This document shows, piece by piece, positions 1 to 8,047 of a stretch of 64,000 bases of DNA. The notes under the pieces were generated by a model, which did no database searches, was not told the origin of the DNA, and saw only the letters and a list, made by a program, of their open reading frames with translations. Origin of the DNA: CAYQQJ01 sp964419935 (lineage in GTDB: Bacteria; Pseudomonadota; Gammaproteobacteria; Pseudomonadales; Cellvibrionaceae); assembly GCA_964419935.1 (NCBI GenBank), contig CAYQQJ010000019.1, positions 1 through 64,000 on the forward strand, read 5' to 3'. The first letter of the stretch is position 1; every line of letters begins with the position of its first letter. A program made the translations under genes and the position numbers.

Positions 1-794
1 TGGGCGATATGGTACCCCGTGCTGTGGAAATACTCCAAGCAGTGGATCTCATTGCAGCAGAAGATACGCGCCACAGTAGCCGTTTGATGCAGCATTTCAA
101 CATCACTACGCCTATGGTCGCTTATCACGACCATAGTGATAATCATAAGGTTGACGCCTTGGTGGCTCGGCTGCTTAAAGGCGAAAGCCTGGCGTTGATC
201 TCAGACGCCGGCACGCCACTGGTGTCGGATCCGGGTTACCGCCTGGTCAAAGCCGCACGCGCGGAAGGGATCCAGGTGACGCCGGTCCCCGGCGCCTGCG
301 CCTTTGTGGCAGCGCTGTCCGCATCGGGGTTACCATCAGATCGCTTCGCGTTTGAGGGTTTCCCGCCCGCCAAAGTTGCGGCGCGGCAACGCTTTTACGA
401 AGCCCTCAGTCAAGATCCGCGCACCTTGATCTTTTATGAATCGCCGCACCGGGTGCTTGAATCCCTGGAGGCGATGGAGACAGCATTTGGCGGCGACCGC
501 CCCGCGGTGCTGGCACGGGAGATCAGCAAAACCTTCGAAACAATAATCTCCAGCCCACTGAGTGAGCTGGTGGATGCTGTGGGCAATGATGCCAATCAGC
601 AGCGCGGCGAAATTGTGCTGCTGGTACAAGGCTACAAACCGCCGGATTTGGGCGATGCACTGGCTCCTGAAGCGGAGCGCATCCTGGCCATCCTGCTGCA
701 GGAACTGCCGGTAAAGCAGGCAGCAGCGCTGGCGGCGCAGATAACGGGGGAGAAGAAAAACACGCTTTACCGGTGGGCGCTGAACCAACCGTAA
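1..794 (+). CDS. rsmI: 16S rRNA 2'-O-methyltransferase RsmI (5' end cut by window)
   Basis: RsmI methylates the 2'-O of C1402 in 16S rRNA using S-adenosylmethionine. The reading frame is open to the window edge. The first visible residues (GDMVPRAVEIL) align inside the family N-terminus, so about 15-20 residues, including the usual start and the ATPIGNL segment, lie upstream. Diagnostic motifs of the tetrapyrrole-methylase fold are present: AAEDTRHS near the start, LISDAGTPLVSDPG in the middle, and the TPVPGACAFVAAL and FEGFPP segments. The stop is TAA at 792-794. The next transcribed unit is rnpB on the same strand, an arrangement also found in Pseudomonas. Identity is secure; the true start cannot be seen. 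Confidence 0.95.
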   Translation, partial: GDMVPRAVEILQAVDLIAAEDTRHSSRLMQHFNITTPMVAYHDHSDNHKVDALVARLLKGESLALISDAGTPLVSDPGYRLVKAARAEGIQVTPVPGACAFVAALSASGLPSDRFAFEGFPPAKVAARQRFYEALSQDPRTLIFYESPHRVLESLEAMETAFGGDRPAVLAREISKTFETIISSPLSELVDAVGNDANQQRGEIVLLVQGYKPPDLGDALAPEAERILAILLQELPVKQAAALAAQITGEKKNTLYRWALNQP

Positions 795-820
795 TGCGGC
801 GAAGGCAATACATTGACTGT

Positions 821-1228
821 GGAGTCGGGTGGCAGCAGGAATTGCGCATTGCCAGCAAGCTCTGCTAAAGTTGCCGCCGGAGTTGGCCAGGCAATCGCGT
901 TATCCGCAAGGGTACCGAGGAAAGTCCGGGCTCCACAGGGCAGAACGCCAGGTAATTCCTGGGGGGCGCGAGCCTACGGAAAGTGCAGCAGAAAGGAAAC
1001 CGCCTGCTCAGGCAACTGAGTCGGTAAGGGTGAAAAGGTGCGGTAAGAGCGCACCGCGCAGCTGGCAACAGTCTGTGGCGATGGTAAACCCCGTTCGGAG
1101 CAAGACCAAATAGGAATCCTATGGCGTGGCCCGCGCTGGATTCGGGTAGGTTGCTTGAGACCCTCGGTGACGTGGGTCCTAGATGAATGATTGTCCTCGA
1201 CAGAACCCGGCTTACAAGCCGACTCCGC
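821..1228 (+). ncRNA. rnpB: RNase P RNA (bacterial type A)
   Basis: This is the catalytic RNA of RNase P, which trims tRNA 5' leaders. Conserved core blocks can be read directly: GGAAAGTCCGGGCTCC near 911, GGTAAGGGTGAAAAGGTGCG near 1024, AGAGCGCACCGCGC, GCAAGACCAAATAGG near 1100, GGGTAGGTTGCTTGAG, and the 3' block GACAGAACCCGGCTTAC near 1200. The ends are set by helix P1: GGAGTCGG at 821-828 pairs with CCGACTCC at 1219-1226. Several open frames cross it on both strands but are chance frames. A strong intrinsic terminator follows at once. Exact transcript ends are estimated to within a few bases. Confidence 0.97.
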
Positions 1229-1242
1229 TTGAATTCCTCCGG

Positions 1243-1269
1243 GGGGCCGGTCTCGTCCGGCCCCTTATT
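1243..1269 (+). terminator. intrinsic terminator of rnpB
   Basis: A perfect 8-bp GC stem (GGGGCCGG / CCGGCCCC at 1243-1250 and 1257-1264) with a six-base loop is followed by a short T-rich tail (TTATTC). It lies 15 bases after the rnpB P1 helix and separates rnpB from the mraZ promoter. Confidence 0.85.
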
Positions 1270-1458
1270 CTCCCCAGCGCTAGCCGCGCCTCCAGTTACA
1301 TCCAAAAAATCTCATACTTAATGTAATTTGTTAGCTTTCACTCCTACCGCCCTGATATTGCGCAGAATGACCTCTATGTGCATGCTCGATAGGCGCATAC
1401 CTCAACCGAAAACCTGCCAAATTTCAACGCCTTAGCCCTCATTTTTCATCGACTTCGC

Positions 1459-1486
1459 TTGACTTTGCACAAGAGCAAAATATAGT
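1459..1486 (+). promoter_or_regulatory. sigma-70 promoter of the mraZ/dcw cluster
   Basis: A TTGACT -35 box (1459-1464) and a TATAGT -10 box (1481-1486) are separated by 16 bases. The predicted start near 1493 falls on the first of the four GTGG repeats. It is the only good promoter between the rnpB terminator and mraZ, so it probably drives the front of the cell wall cluster. Confidence 0.7.
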
Positions 1487-1492
1487 GTGCGA

Positions 1493-1527
1493 GTGGTGGG
1501 AAGTGGTTAAATGTGGAGGTTAGTGGT
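1493..1527 (+). promoter_or_regulatory. MraZ operator: four GTGG repeats at 10-bp spacing
   Basis: GTGGT, GTGGT, GTGGA and GTGGT begin at 1493, 1503, 1513 and 1523, exactly one helical turn apart. MraZ in E. coli is known to bind TGGG-type repeats with 5-nt spacers just downstream of its own promoter, so this is the expected self-repression site. That MraZ binds here is inferred from position and pattern. Confidence 0.75.
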
Positions 1528-1555
1528 CTTGTTCGGTCATTGAGTGGGGAATTCT

Positions 1556-1996
1556 GTGTTTCAGGGTAGTCATAGCATCAATTTGGACGCCAAAGGGCGC
1601 ATGGCAGTACCGGCGAAATACCGGGAAGAGCTTGCGCCTGAAGGAAATGGCCGAATTGTGATGACTGCTCACACCCAGGATCGTTGCGTGCTGGTGTACC
1701 CCGAGGCTGAATGGGAACTGATCCTTCCGAAGCTTGAGGGGCTTTCATCCTTTAATAAGGCTACCCAGCGTGCGCAACGCTTGTTGATTGGCTATGCCAC
1801 AACCCTGGAATTGGATGGCAATGGGCGTGTACTGGTGCCGCCGACCTTGAGGGACTATGCCGGCCTTGAAAAGAAATTGATGCTGGTTGGCCTGGGAAAG
1901 AAGTTTGAATTGTGGAGCGAAGCCGCCTGGTTTAACTCGATAGCGGAATGTGACGACGAAGAGCTGCCCCAAGAACTGATGACACTGTCACTGTGA
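1556..1996 (+). CDS. mraZ: transcriptional regulator MraZ
   Basis: MraZ is a ring-forming DNA-binding protein made of two SpoVT/AbrB-like domains (about residues 5-47 and 75-120). It represses its own promoter and the dcw genes behind it. The N-terminus FQGSHSINLDAKGRMAVP matches the family, whose members begin MFRG, so the GTG at 1556 was preferred over an in-frame GTG at 1544. A GGGGA element ends 5 nt before it. The second repeat (LELDGNGRVLVPPTLRDYAGL) and the FELW tail are typical. The repeats at 1493-1527 are the likely target. The stop overlaps a possible GTG start of rsmH. Length is 146 aa, as usual. Confidence 0.95.
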   Translation: MFQGSHSINLDAKGRMAVPAKYREELAPEGNGRIVMTAHTQDRCVLVYPEAEWELILPKLEGLSSFNKATQRAQRLLIGYATTLELDGNGRVLVPPTLRDYAGLEKKLMLVGLGKKFELWSEAAWFNSIAECDDEELPQELMTLSL

Positions 1997-2028
1997 GTGT
2001 TATTCCATCCACTGTTTCTGGAAGCGCC

Positions 2029-2961
2029 ATGATATTCAGAGGCCATTTTTCAGTTCTGCTTCAAGAGTCGGTGAATGCGCTGGTGCAGAATGCGGACGGT
2101 GTATATATCGATGGCACATTTGGTCGCGGCGGGCATAGCCGGGCCATTTTGCAATCGCTTTCTGACAAGGGGCGCCTTTTCGGTTTCGATAAAGATCCAG
2201 AGGCCATTGGCGTAGGCCGGGAGCTGGAGCAACAAGATTTCCGCTTTCGTATCTGGCACGACACCTTTGCTGCGGTAAAAAGCCGCGCAGAGCAGGAGGG
2301 GCTCGCGGGAAAGCTCGACGGAGTTTTGCTCGATCTCGGTGTGTCATCACCGCAGCTTGATGCGCCGGAGCGTGGCTTCAGTTTTATGCGAGACGGCCCA
2401 CTGGATATGCGCATGGATACCACTCGCGGCGAAAGTGCAGCGGACTGGATAAACCGCGCAGATGAAAGTGATATTGCTTTTGCATTGAAAGAATATGGTG
2501 AAGAGCGATTTGCCAAGCGCATTGCACGGTTCATTGTGGCGGAGCGACAGCAGCGACCGTTTTCGCGAACCAAGCATCTTGCGGATGTTGTTACCGCAGC
2601 AAACCCGAAATGGGAGCGAGAGAAGCATCCGGCGACGCGAGCATTCCAGGGTATCCGTATTTATATCAATGCTGAGCTGGACGATCTGAAATCCGCACTG
2701 GATGGCGCACTGGATGTATTGGCGCCGGGTGGACGGCTGGTGGTGATCAGTTTCCATTCGCTGGAAGATCGAATGGTTAAACGTTTTTTTCGGGATCAAG
2801 CCCGAGGCAAGGAATTTCCTAAAGGATTGCCTGTGACTGCCAACATGCTGGATCAACGTCTGCGTCTGATTGGTAAGGCGACCAAGGCCGGGGATGCGGA
2901 AGTCTCGCAAAATATCCGGTCACGCAGTGCGGTTATGCGTGTCGCGGAAAAATTAGCTTGA
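2029..2961 (+). CDS. rsmH: 16S rRNA N4-methyltransferase RsmH
   Basis: RsmH (MraW) methylates N4 of C1402 in 16S rRNA, the same nucleotide that RsmI modifies. The SAM-binding motif YIDGTFGRGGHSRAIL is near the start, LDGVLLDLGVSSPQLD and RGFSFMRDGPLDMRMD follow, and VVISFHSLEDRMVKRFF and NIRSRSAVMRVAEK lie near the end. I chose ATG 2029 because GGAAG lies a few bases upstream and the HFSVLLQESV segment then sits near the N-terminus as in homologues. A GTG at 1993 overlapping the mraZ stop is the alternative and would add 12 residues. The gene is second in the dcw operon and is followed by ftsL with an overlap or a short gap. Confidence 0.95.
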   Translation: MIFRGHFSVLLQESVNALVQNADGVYIDGTFGRGGHSRAILQSLSDKGRLFGFDKDPEAIGVGRELEQQDFRFRIWHDTFAAVKSRAEQEGLAGKLDGVLLDLGVSSPQLDAPERGFSFMRDGPLDMRMDTTRGESAADWINRADESDIAFALKEYGEERFAKRIARFIVAERQQRPFSRTKHLADVVTAANPKWEREKHPATRAFQGIRIYINAELDDLKSALDGALDVLAPGGRLVVISFHSLEDRMVKRFFRDQARGKEFPKGLPVTANMLDQRLRLIGKATKAGDAEVSQNIRSRSAVMRVAEKLA

Positions 2962-2981
2962 AAAATCCGTCGAGAGGCTTG

Positions 2982-3317
2982 GTGAAAATGCAACATCGCC
3001 GGAAGCAGGAGAAAACTCAAGAGCGCGATGCCGGCACAGTCAAACGCGCACGGGGGTTGTGGTTGGTTGCAGCTTGCCTGTGGCTGGCTTCGGTAGCCTC
3101 TTCGCTGGGTGTGGTGTATTCCACTTTTGCCACGCGCCAGGCGACCCAGGAGCTGGAAAGCCTGCGTAGAGAAGCGTCGACGCTACAGGTGAATGCGGGC
3201 AAGTTTTTGTTGGAAAAAAGTACCTTGGCGGCTTATACGCGCGTTGAAAGTGAAGCGGAAACCAAGCTCGATATGGAAGTTCCCTCAGTGGAAAGTCTGA
3301 TTATGGTGCGGCGTTGA
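2982..3317 (+). CDS. ftsL: cell division protein FtsL
   Basis: FtsL is a small bitopic membrane protein that joins FtsB and FtsQ and activates FtsW/FtsI at the septum. The translation shows a basic N-terminus (QHRRKQEK...), one membrane span (about LWLVAACLWLASVASSLGVV), and a periplasmic coiled coil with a leucine register (ATQELESLRREASTLQ). It ends with the family-like ESLIMVRR. The start is uncertain: GTG 2982 follows GAGAGG at 2972-2977, ATG 2988 is two codons later, and TTG 2958 would overlap the rsmH stop. Sequence conservation in FtsL is low, so the call rests on topology, length (about 110 aa) and position between rsmH and ftsI. Confidence 0.9.
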   Translation: MKMQHRRKQEKTQERDAGTVKRARGLWLVAACLWLASVASSLGVVYSTFATRQATQELESLRREASTLQVNAGKFLLEKSTLAAYTRVESEAETKLDMEVPSVESLIMVRR

Positions 3318-5011
3318 TGCAAACATTGCGTTCAAAATGGCGGTTCCGGGTGTGCGGTATTTTTCTGTGCGCAATGCCGGTGGCGCTTGTCTGGCATTTG
3401 GCCCATCTGCAAGTATTGCCCGGCGCAGAGAAGGGATATTTGTTTCTGCAAAAGCAGGGGCAGGCGCGTACGCTGCGCACGCAAAAAATCAACGCTTATC
3501 GCGGCGTTATTATGGATCGCAATGGTGAGTTGCTCGCGGTGAGTTCTCCCGTTATTTCCATCTTCGCAAATCCACAGGAAGTTAATCCTGCTCAGGTTCC
3601 CCGCCTGGCAAAGGCGCTGGGAATGTCCGAAAAAGCGTTGCGCAGCCGGTTAAAAACATACGCCAACAAGCAGTTCGTTTACTTGGCCAGACACATGCCG
3701 CCGCAGGAAGCCGCACCGATATTGGCGATGAAACTCAGAGGCGTCTCCGCAGAGGAGGAGTATCAGCGTTATTACCCCTCTGGTGAGGTGGCTGCGCATA
3801 TCGTGGGCTTTACCGATATCAATGACCGCGGCCAGGAAGGCATGGAGCTGGCATTGAATGAGTGGTTATCCGGTGCGCCCGGTGCGAAGCAGGTTGTCAA
3901 GGATTTGCGCGGCAACGTCATCAAGGACCTTGGCTTGTTGCGGGCGTCGGAACCCGGCAAAGACGTTCGTCTGAGTATCGATTTGCGTTTGCAGTATTTG
4001 GCTTACCGGGAATTGAAAGCCGCCGTTGCCGAACAGGGTGCCAAGGCGGGATCGGTGGTTATTCTGGATGTGGCGACCGGCGAAATTCTGGCTATGGCCA
4101 ATCAGCCGTCTTATAACCCCAATGATCGGTCACAACTACATCCACAGCAAATGCGCAACCGGGCGGTGACGGATGTGTTGGAACCAGGTTCGACGCTGAA
4201 GCCCTTCACCGTGGTTGCCGCACTGGAAACCGGCCGCTATACACCGGAAACTGAAATTAATACTCACCCGGGATATTTACAGGTGGGTTCAAAGACGTTG
4301 TTGGATCATCGGAATTACGGGGTGCTCGACGTTACGACGATCCTGACCAAATCCAGCCAGGTTGGGATCAGCAAAATCGCGTTGGACCTGGAGCCAGAGC
4401 GAATTCGAAACTTACTGGAGCGAATGGGCTTGGGGCAGGCGACCGGTATCGGCTTTCCTGGTGAGGCTGTCGGTGTATTGCCAAACCCGCCACGCTGGTC
4501 GGACATCGAGCGCGCCGCATTGGCTTTTGGTCACGGTGTGAGTGTTACCGCCTTGCAGTTGGCGCAAGCCTACGCGGCAATCGCATCCGGTGGCGAATTG
4601 CGACCGGTGTCTTTATTGAAGCGCTCAGAGGCGCCAAGCGGCCATCGAGTTACAACCGAAAAATATGCGAACCAAGTACGAAAAATGCTTAAGACGGTTA
4701 CCGAGCCCGGCGGTACTGCAACCAGAGCCCAGATAGAGGCTTACGGGGTGGCAGGAAAAACCGGCACAGCGCACAAGGTTGGCGAGTCGGGCTATCTCGC
4801 CAGTTCCTACGTCGCGCTTTTCGCGGGAATGGCTCCGGCAGATAAACCGGAAGTCGTGGCTGTGGTCATTATTGATGAGCCATCCGATGGCAAGTATTAC
4901 GGCGGCGAGGCGGCAGCGCCAGTGTTTGCGAATGTGGTGGAAGGCGCTTTGCGCCTGATGCACGTTCCACCGGTTTCCGGTGTCGAACAAATCGTTCAAG
5001 TGCAACATTAA
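3317..5011 (+). CDS. ftsI: septal transpeptidase FtsI (PBP3), SxN motif reads SSQ
   Basis: FtsI cross-links septal peptidoglycan. A short cytoplasmic tail and one membrane anchor (about residues 11-30) precede the PBP dimerisation domain (RGVIMDRNGELLAVS, about 60 on) and the transpeptidase domain. The active-site STLK has its Ser at residue 292 and Lys at 295, and KTG is at 481-483. The second motif, normally SSN, reads SSQ at 346-348 in TKSSQVGISKIAL; a CAG codon replaces Asn. ATG 3317 overlaps the ftsL stop (TGATG). The C-terminus (GVEQIVQVQH) is short. All other active-site residues are intact, so the protein is expected to be active. The Gln may alter beta-lactam sensitivity, which is inference. 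Confidence 0.96.
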   Translation: MQTLRSKWRFRVCGIFLCAMPVALVWHLAHLQVLPGAEKGYLFLQKQGQARTLRTQKINAYRGVIMDRNGELLAVSSPVISIFANPQEVNPAQVPRLAKALGMSEKALRSRLKTYANKQFVYLARHMPPQEAAPILAMKLRGVSAEEEYQRYYPSGEVAAHIVGFTDINDRGQEGMELALNEWLSGAPGAKQVVKDLRGNVIKDLGLLRASEPGKDVRLSIDLRLQYLAYRELKAAVAEQGAKAGSVVILDVATGEILAMANQPSYNPNDRSQLHPQQMRNRAVTDVLEPGSTLKPFTVVAALETGRYTPETEINTHPGYLQVGSKTLLDHRNYGVLDVTTILTKSSQVGISKIALDLEPERIRNLLERMGLGQATGIGFPGEAVGVLPNPPRWSDIERAALAFGHGVSVTALQLAQAYAAIASGGELRPVSLLKRSEAPSGHRVTTEKYANQVRKMLKTVTEPGGTATRAQIEAYGVAGKTGTAHKVGESGYLASSYVALFAGMAPADKPEVVAVVIIDEPSDGKYYGGEAAAPVFANVVEGALRLMHVPPVSGVEQIVQVQH

Positions 5012-5051
5012 AAATAGCGGAACCCTGGAACTAGTGGAACTTTAGGAAACT

Positions 5052-6614
5052 ATGCAAGTGGCAACGAAGGATATTTCATTTCACCGTTACAGTTTGGGTA
5101 GCTTGCTGCCCGACGTTACGTTGCCTGAATCCGTAGCCGCTGTACCGGTTGCGGCGCTGACGGTGGACAGCCGTGCAGCGGAACCTGGAAGCCTTTTCTT
5201 TGCTATTCCCGGCACTAATCAGAATGGTTTGAGCTTTATTGAAGCAGCCGTGCAAGCTGGGGCAGTTGCCGTTATTTGCCAGGATGCCCAGGTTATTTCC
5301 GGCGTGTGTCTGAGCTGGCATACCGGTGCCACCGTGTCGGTTCCTGTTATTGGCGTGCGCGATGTTCGCAGCACAGTGGGTAAAATTGCTGCACAGTTTT
5401 TCGGTAACCCGAGTTTGTCCATGCAGGTCACTGGTGTTACGGGCACCAACGGCAAGAGCACCTGCGTCTCCTTGTTGGCACAGTTACAGCAACTGCTCGG
5501 TACGAAATCCGCAGTTATAGGCACCTTGGGTTTCGGCATAGTGGATAGCACAGGTTCTGTTGGCGCTTTGCACGATGTCGGCATGACGACGCCGGACGCG
5601 ATTACCTGTCAGCGCATTTTGCGGGAACTTGCTGATCAGCAGGTGAAGGCGGTAGCGATGGAGGTATCTTCCCACGGTCTTGTGCAGAAACGAGTGGCGG
5701 GTACACGCATGACGACGGGAATTTTCACGAATGTCACGCGAGATCACCTCGACTACCACGGAGACATGCACAGCTACATGCAGGCCAAAGCTCAGCTGTT
5801 TGGAACCGAGGGTTTACAGCATGCTGTTATCAATCTTGATGATGAGCAAACCGCGAGTTGCATGATGGCCGCAGTACAGCCCGGTGCGCAGATATGGACC
5901 TATAGCACGCTGCATGCCAGCGCCCAGGTTTACGCCACACGCATCAAGCTGCATTCCCAAGGCATCAGCGCGTTGGTGTGCTCTCCCTGGGGAACCGGTG
6001 AGTTGAACAGCGTTTTGTTGGGGCAGTTCAATCTCTACAACCTGCTCGCCGTCATTACGGCAGCCTGCGCCCAGGGTGCAGATTTTGATGAAGTCATCAA
6101 CTTCGTACCCCAGTTGCAGCCAGTAAAAGGTCGCATGCAAACTGTTGATCGCAACGCATCGGTACGGGTGCTGATTGACTATGCCCACACGCCGGACGCG
6201 TTGCGCCAGGCGTTGCGCGCATTGCGAGCGCACAGCGAGAAGAAAATCCATTTAGTGTTTGGTTGTGGCGGTGATCGCGACAGCGGCAAGCGTCCGGAAA
6301 TGGCTGCCGTGGCTGAAGCCCACGCGGATCATGTCGTTGTTACCACCGACAACCCTCGCACAGAGTCCTGCAGCAAAATCATTGAGGAAATCTGCAGCGG
6401 CTTTGTTTCGCCGCACAATGCAGACGTCATCGTGGATCGGGCGGAAGCCATTGCCTTTGCCATCGAGTCTGCTGCCGATGGTGATCTTGTACTGATCGCT
6501 GGCAAAGGACATGAAAACTATCAAATTGTCGGCCTGGAACGACTGCCTTTTGATGATGAATCCGAAGCCCGTGCTGCACTGGCAAATCGTAAACACATGG
6601 GGGCTTCACGATGA
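5052..6614 (+). CDS. murE: UDP-MurNAc-tripeptide synthetase MurE (meso-DAP adding)
   Basis: MurE adds the third residue of the peptidoglycan stem peptide. The N-terminal domain carries LTVDSRAAEPGSLFFAI, which contacts the uridine part. The ATP loop TGTNGKST is at residues 130-137, and the Mur ligase C-terminal domain ends with LIAGKGHE. The substrate loop reads DNPR (433-436), the signature for meso-diaminopimelate rather than lysine. AGGA lies a few bases before ATG 5052. The gene follows ftsI after 40 bases and overlaps murF by 4 bases. At 520 aa it is slightly longer than the E. coli protein. Confidence 0.97.
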   Translation: MQVATKDISFHRYSLGSLLPDVTLPESVAAVPVAALTVDSRAAEPGSLFFAIPGTNQNGLSFIEAAVQAGAVAVICQDAQVISGVCLSWHTGATVSVPVIGVRDVRSTVGKIAAQFFGNPSLSMQVTGVTGTNGKSTCVSLLAQLQQLLGTKSAVIGTLGFGIVDSTGSVGALHDVGMTTPDAITCQRILRELADQQVKAVAMEVSSHGLVQKRVAGTRMTTGIFTNVTRDHLDYHGDMHSYMQAKAQLFGTEGLQHAVINLDDEQTASCMMAAVQPGAQIWTYSTLHASAQVYATRIKLHSQGISALVCSPWGTGELNSVLLGQFNLYNLLAVITAACAQGADFDEVINFVPQLQPVKGRMQTVDRNASVRVLIDYAHTPDALRQALRALRAHSEKKIHLVFGCGGDRDSGKRPEMAAVAEAHADHVVVTTDNPRTESCSKIIEEICSGFVSPHNADVIVDRAEAIAFAIESAADGDLVLIAGKGHENYQIVGLERLPFDDESEARAALANRKHMGASR

Positions 6615-8047
6615 TGTTGTCCAACTGCCTTGCAGCCACCAACGGTCGCCTTATTCATGGTGATTGCGATTTCAATCGGCTGAGCACGGATACGCGCACC
6701 TTGCAGGCGGAAGACATCTTTGTGGCGTTGCGCGGTGAGCGATATGACGGTCACGCATTTTTAGCCCAGGCTGCTGATGCAGGCGCTTGTGGTCTGGTGG
6801 TTGATACAGCGGCTGAGAACATCGACTTGCCGCAACTGATCGTCAATGACACCACCAAGGCACTCGGTGCCATAGCCTCGCTCAAGCGTCAGGCGTTCCG
6901 TGGCGAACTGATAGCCATAACCGGAAGTTCGGGAAAAACCACCGTCAAGGGAATGGTCGCCGCCATACTGGCAAGCTGTGGTTCAGTTACTGCAACGCGG
7001 GGCAACTACAACAATCACATCGGCGTGCCACTGACTCTGATGATGGTTGAACCCACAGATGATTATGCCGTTATTGAAATGGGCACCAGCGGTGTTGGAG
7101 AGATTGCCTATTTAACATCACTGGCCAAGCCCACCATTGCCTTGGTCAACAATGTGATGCCTGCGCATTTGCAGGGCTTTGGCAATCTTCGAAATATTGC
7201 GCTGGAAAAAGGCTGTATTTATGAACAGCTGCGGGCTTGTGACACTGCCGTAGTGAACTTGAACGATGAAAGCGCCAATCGATTCATCGAAATTACCAAT
7301 TATGTGCGTCGCTACGGTTACTTTTTTGGCGAGCCCGCGGTTGAGTCTCCGGCTGATATGCACCTTGTGTGCGCGCGCAACATTGTGGAGGACGATTCTG
7401 GTCGTGCCTCATTCACTCTCGCCTGGGAAGGTGGCGAGCAGGATGTGCAGCTGGCAGTTCTGGGCCGGCACAATGTTGCCAATGCATTGGCGGCCGCCAC
7501 CTGTGCATTGGTAGCGGGCGCAAAGCCCGAGAATATCGCTGCGGGCCTGGCGGCTTTCTACGGTGAAGCGGGACGTATGCAGGTTCGCAAACTGGGGAAC
7601 TCCTCCACTCTGATAGATGATACCTACAATGCCAATCCCGGTTCGGTACGCGCCGGAATTGATTACCTTGCCGCGCGCGAGGGAACGAAAATATTAATTA
7701 TGGGGGACCTTGGAGAGTTGGGCGAAGGTGCTGAGCAGGCTCATCGGGAACTCGGCGTCTATGCCCGCGAGGCAGGCATCGATGCGGTGTTCGCCTGTGG
7801 CGAACTGACTTCATACCTTGTCGATGGATTTGATACCGGTGCTACGCATTTTCGAAACCAGCAAGACCTTATTGCGGCGCTTCCATCGCTATTGCCGGAG
7901 AATGCCGTGGTGCTGGTAAAAGGTTCGCACAGTGCACGAATGGAAAATGTTGTTTCGGCGCTATGCCCGAAAGAAAAAGGCCCGAATGGAGAAGGCCCGA
8001 CACAGAAAGGTTCAATCGGCGAACGCCAAACAGGAGAGTACCAATAA
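6611..8047 (+). CDS. murF: UDP-MurNAc-pentapeptide synthetase MurF, with repetitive tail
   Basis: MurF attaches D-Ala-D-Ala to the UDP-MurNAc-tripeptide, completing the cytoplasmic precursor. The ATP loop TGSSGKTT is at residues 104-111. The central NNHIGVPLTL and EMGTSGVGEIAYL motifs and the C-terminal DTYNANPGSVRAG and IMGDLGELG motifs are all present. After the family end (VLVKGSHSARMENVVSAL) comes an extra tail of about 26 residues rich in Lys, Gly, Glu and Pro, built from near-repeats of KGPNGEGP type. It looks like a DNA-level expansion rather than a domain. The start overlaps the murE stop (ATGATG), and the stop overlaps the mraY ATG by one base. Confidence 0.96.
   Translation: MMLSNCLAATNGRLIHGDCDFNRLSTDTRTLQAEDIFVALRGERYDGHAFLAQAADAGACGLVVDTAAENIDLPQLIVNDTTKALGAIASLKRQAFRGELIAITGSSGKTTVKGMVAAILASCGSVTATRGNYNNHIGVPLTLMMVEPTDDYAVIEMGTSGVGEIAYLTSLAKPTIALVNNVMPAHLQGFGNLRNIALEKGCIYEQLRACDTAVVNLNDESANRFIEITNYVRRYGYFFGEPAVESPADMHLVCARNIVEDDSGRASFTLAWEGGEQDVQLAVLGRHNVANALAAATCALVAGAKPENIAAGLAAFYGEAGRMQVRKLGNSSTLIDDTYNANPGSVRAGIDYLAAREGTKILIMGDLGELGEGAEQAHRELGVYAREAGIDAVFACGELTSYLVDGFDTGATHFRNQQDLIAALPSLLPENAVVLVKGSHSARMENVVSALCPKEKGPNGEGPTQKGSIGERQTGEYQ

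Larger units (their letters stand above)
1270..1555 (+). other. non-coding region between rnpB and mraZ
   Basis: No gene is visible here. The first 180 bases are AT-richer than the flanks and show nothing I can name. The last 100 bases hold the dcw cluster promoter (1459-1486) and four phased repeats (1493-1527), listed separately. Confidence 0.6.

Noticed and set aside
865..1305. Open frames on both strands across 813-1305
   Set aside because: They lie over rnpB, whose RNA core is unmistakable; no ribosome sites or protein families support them.
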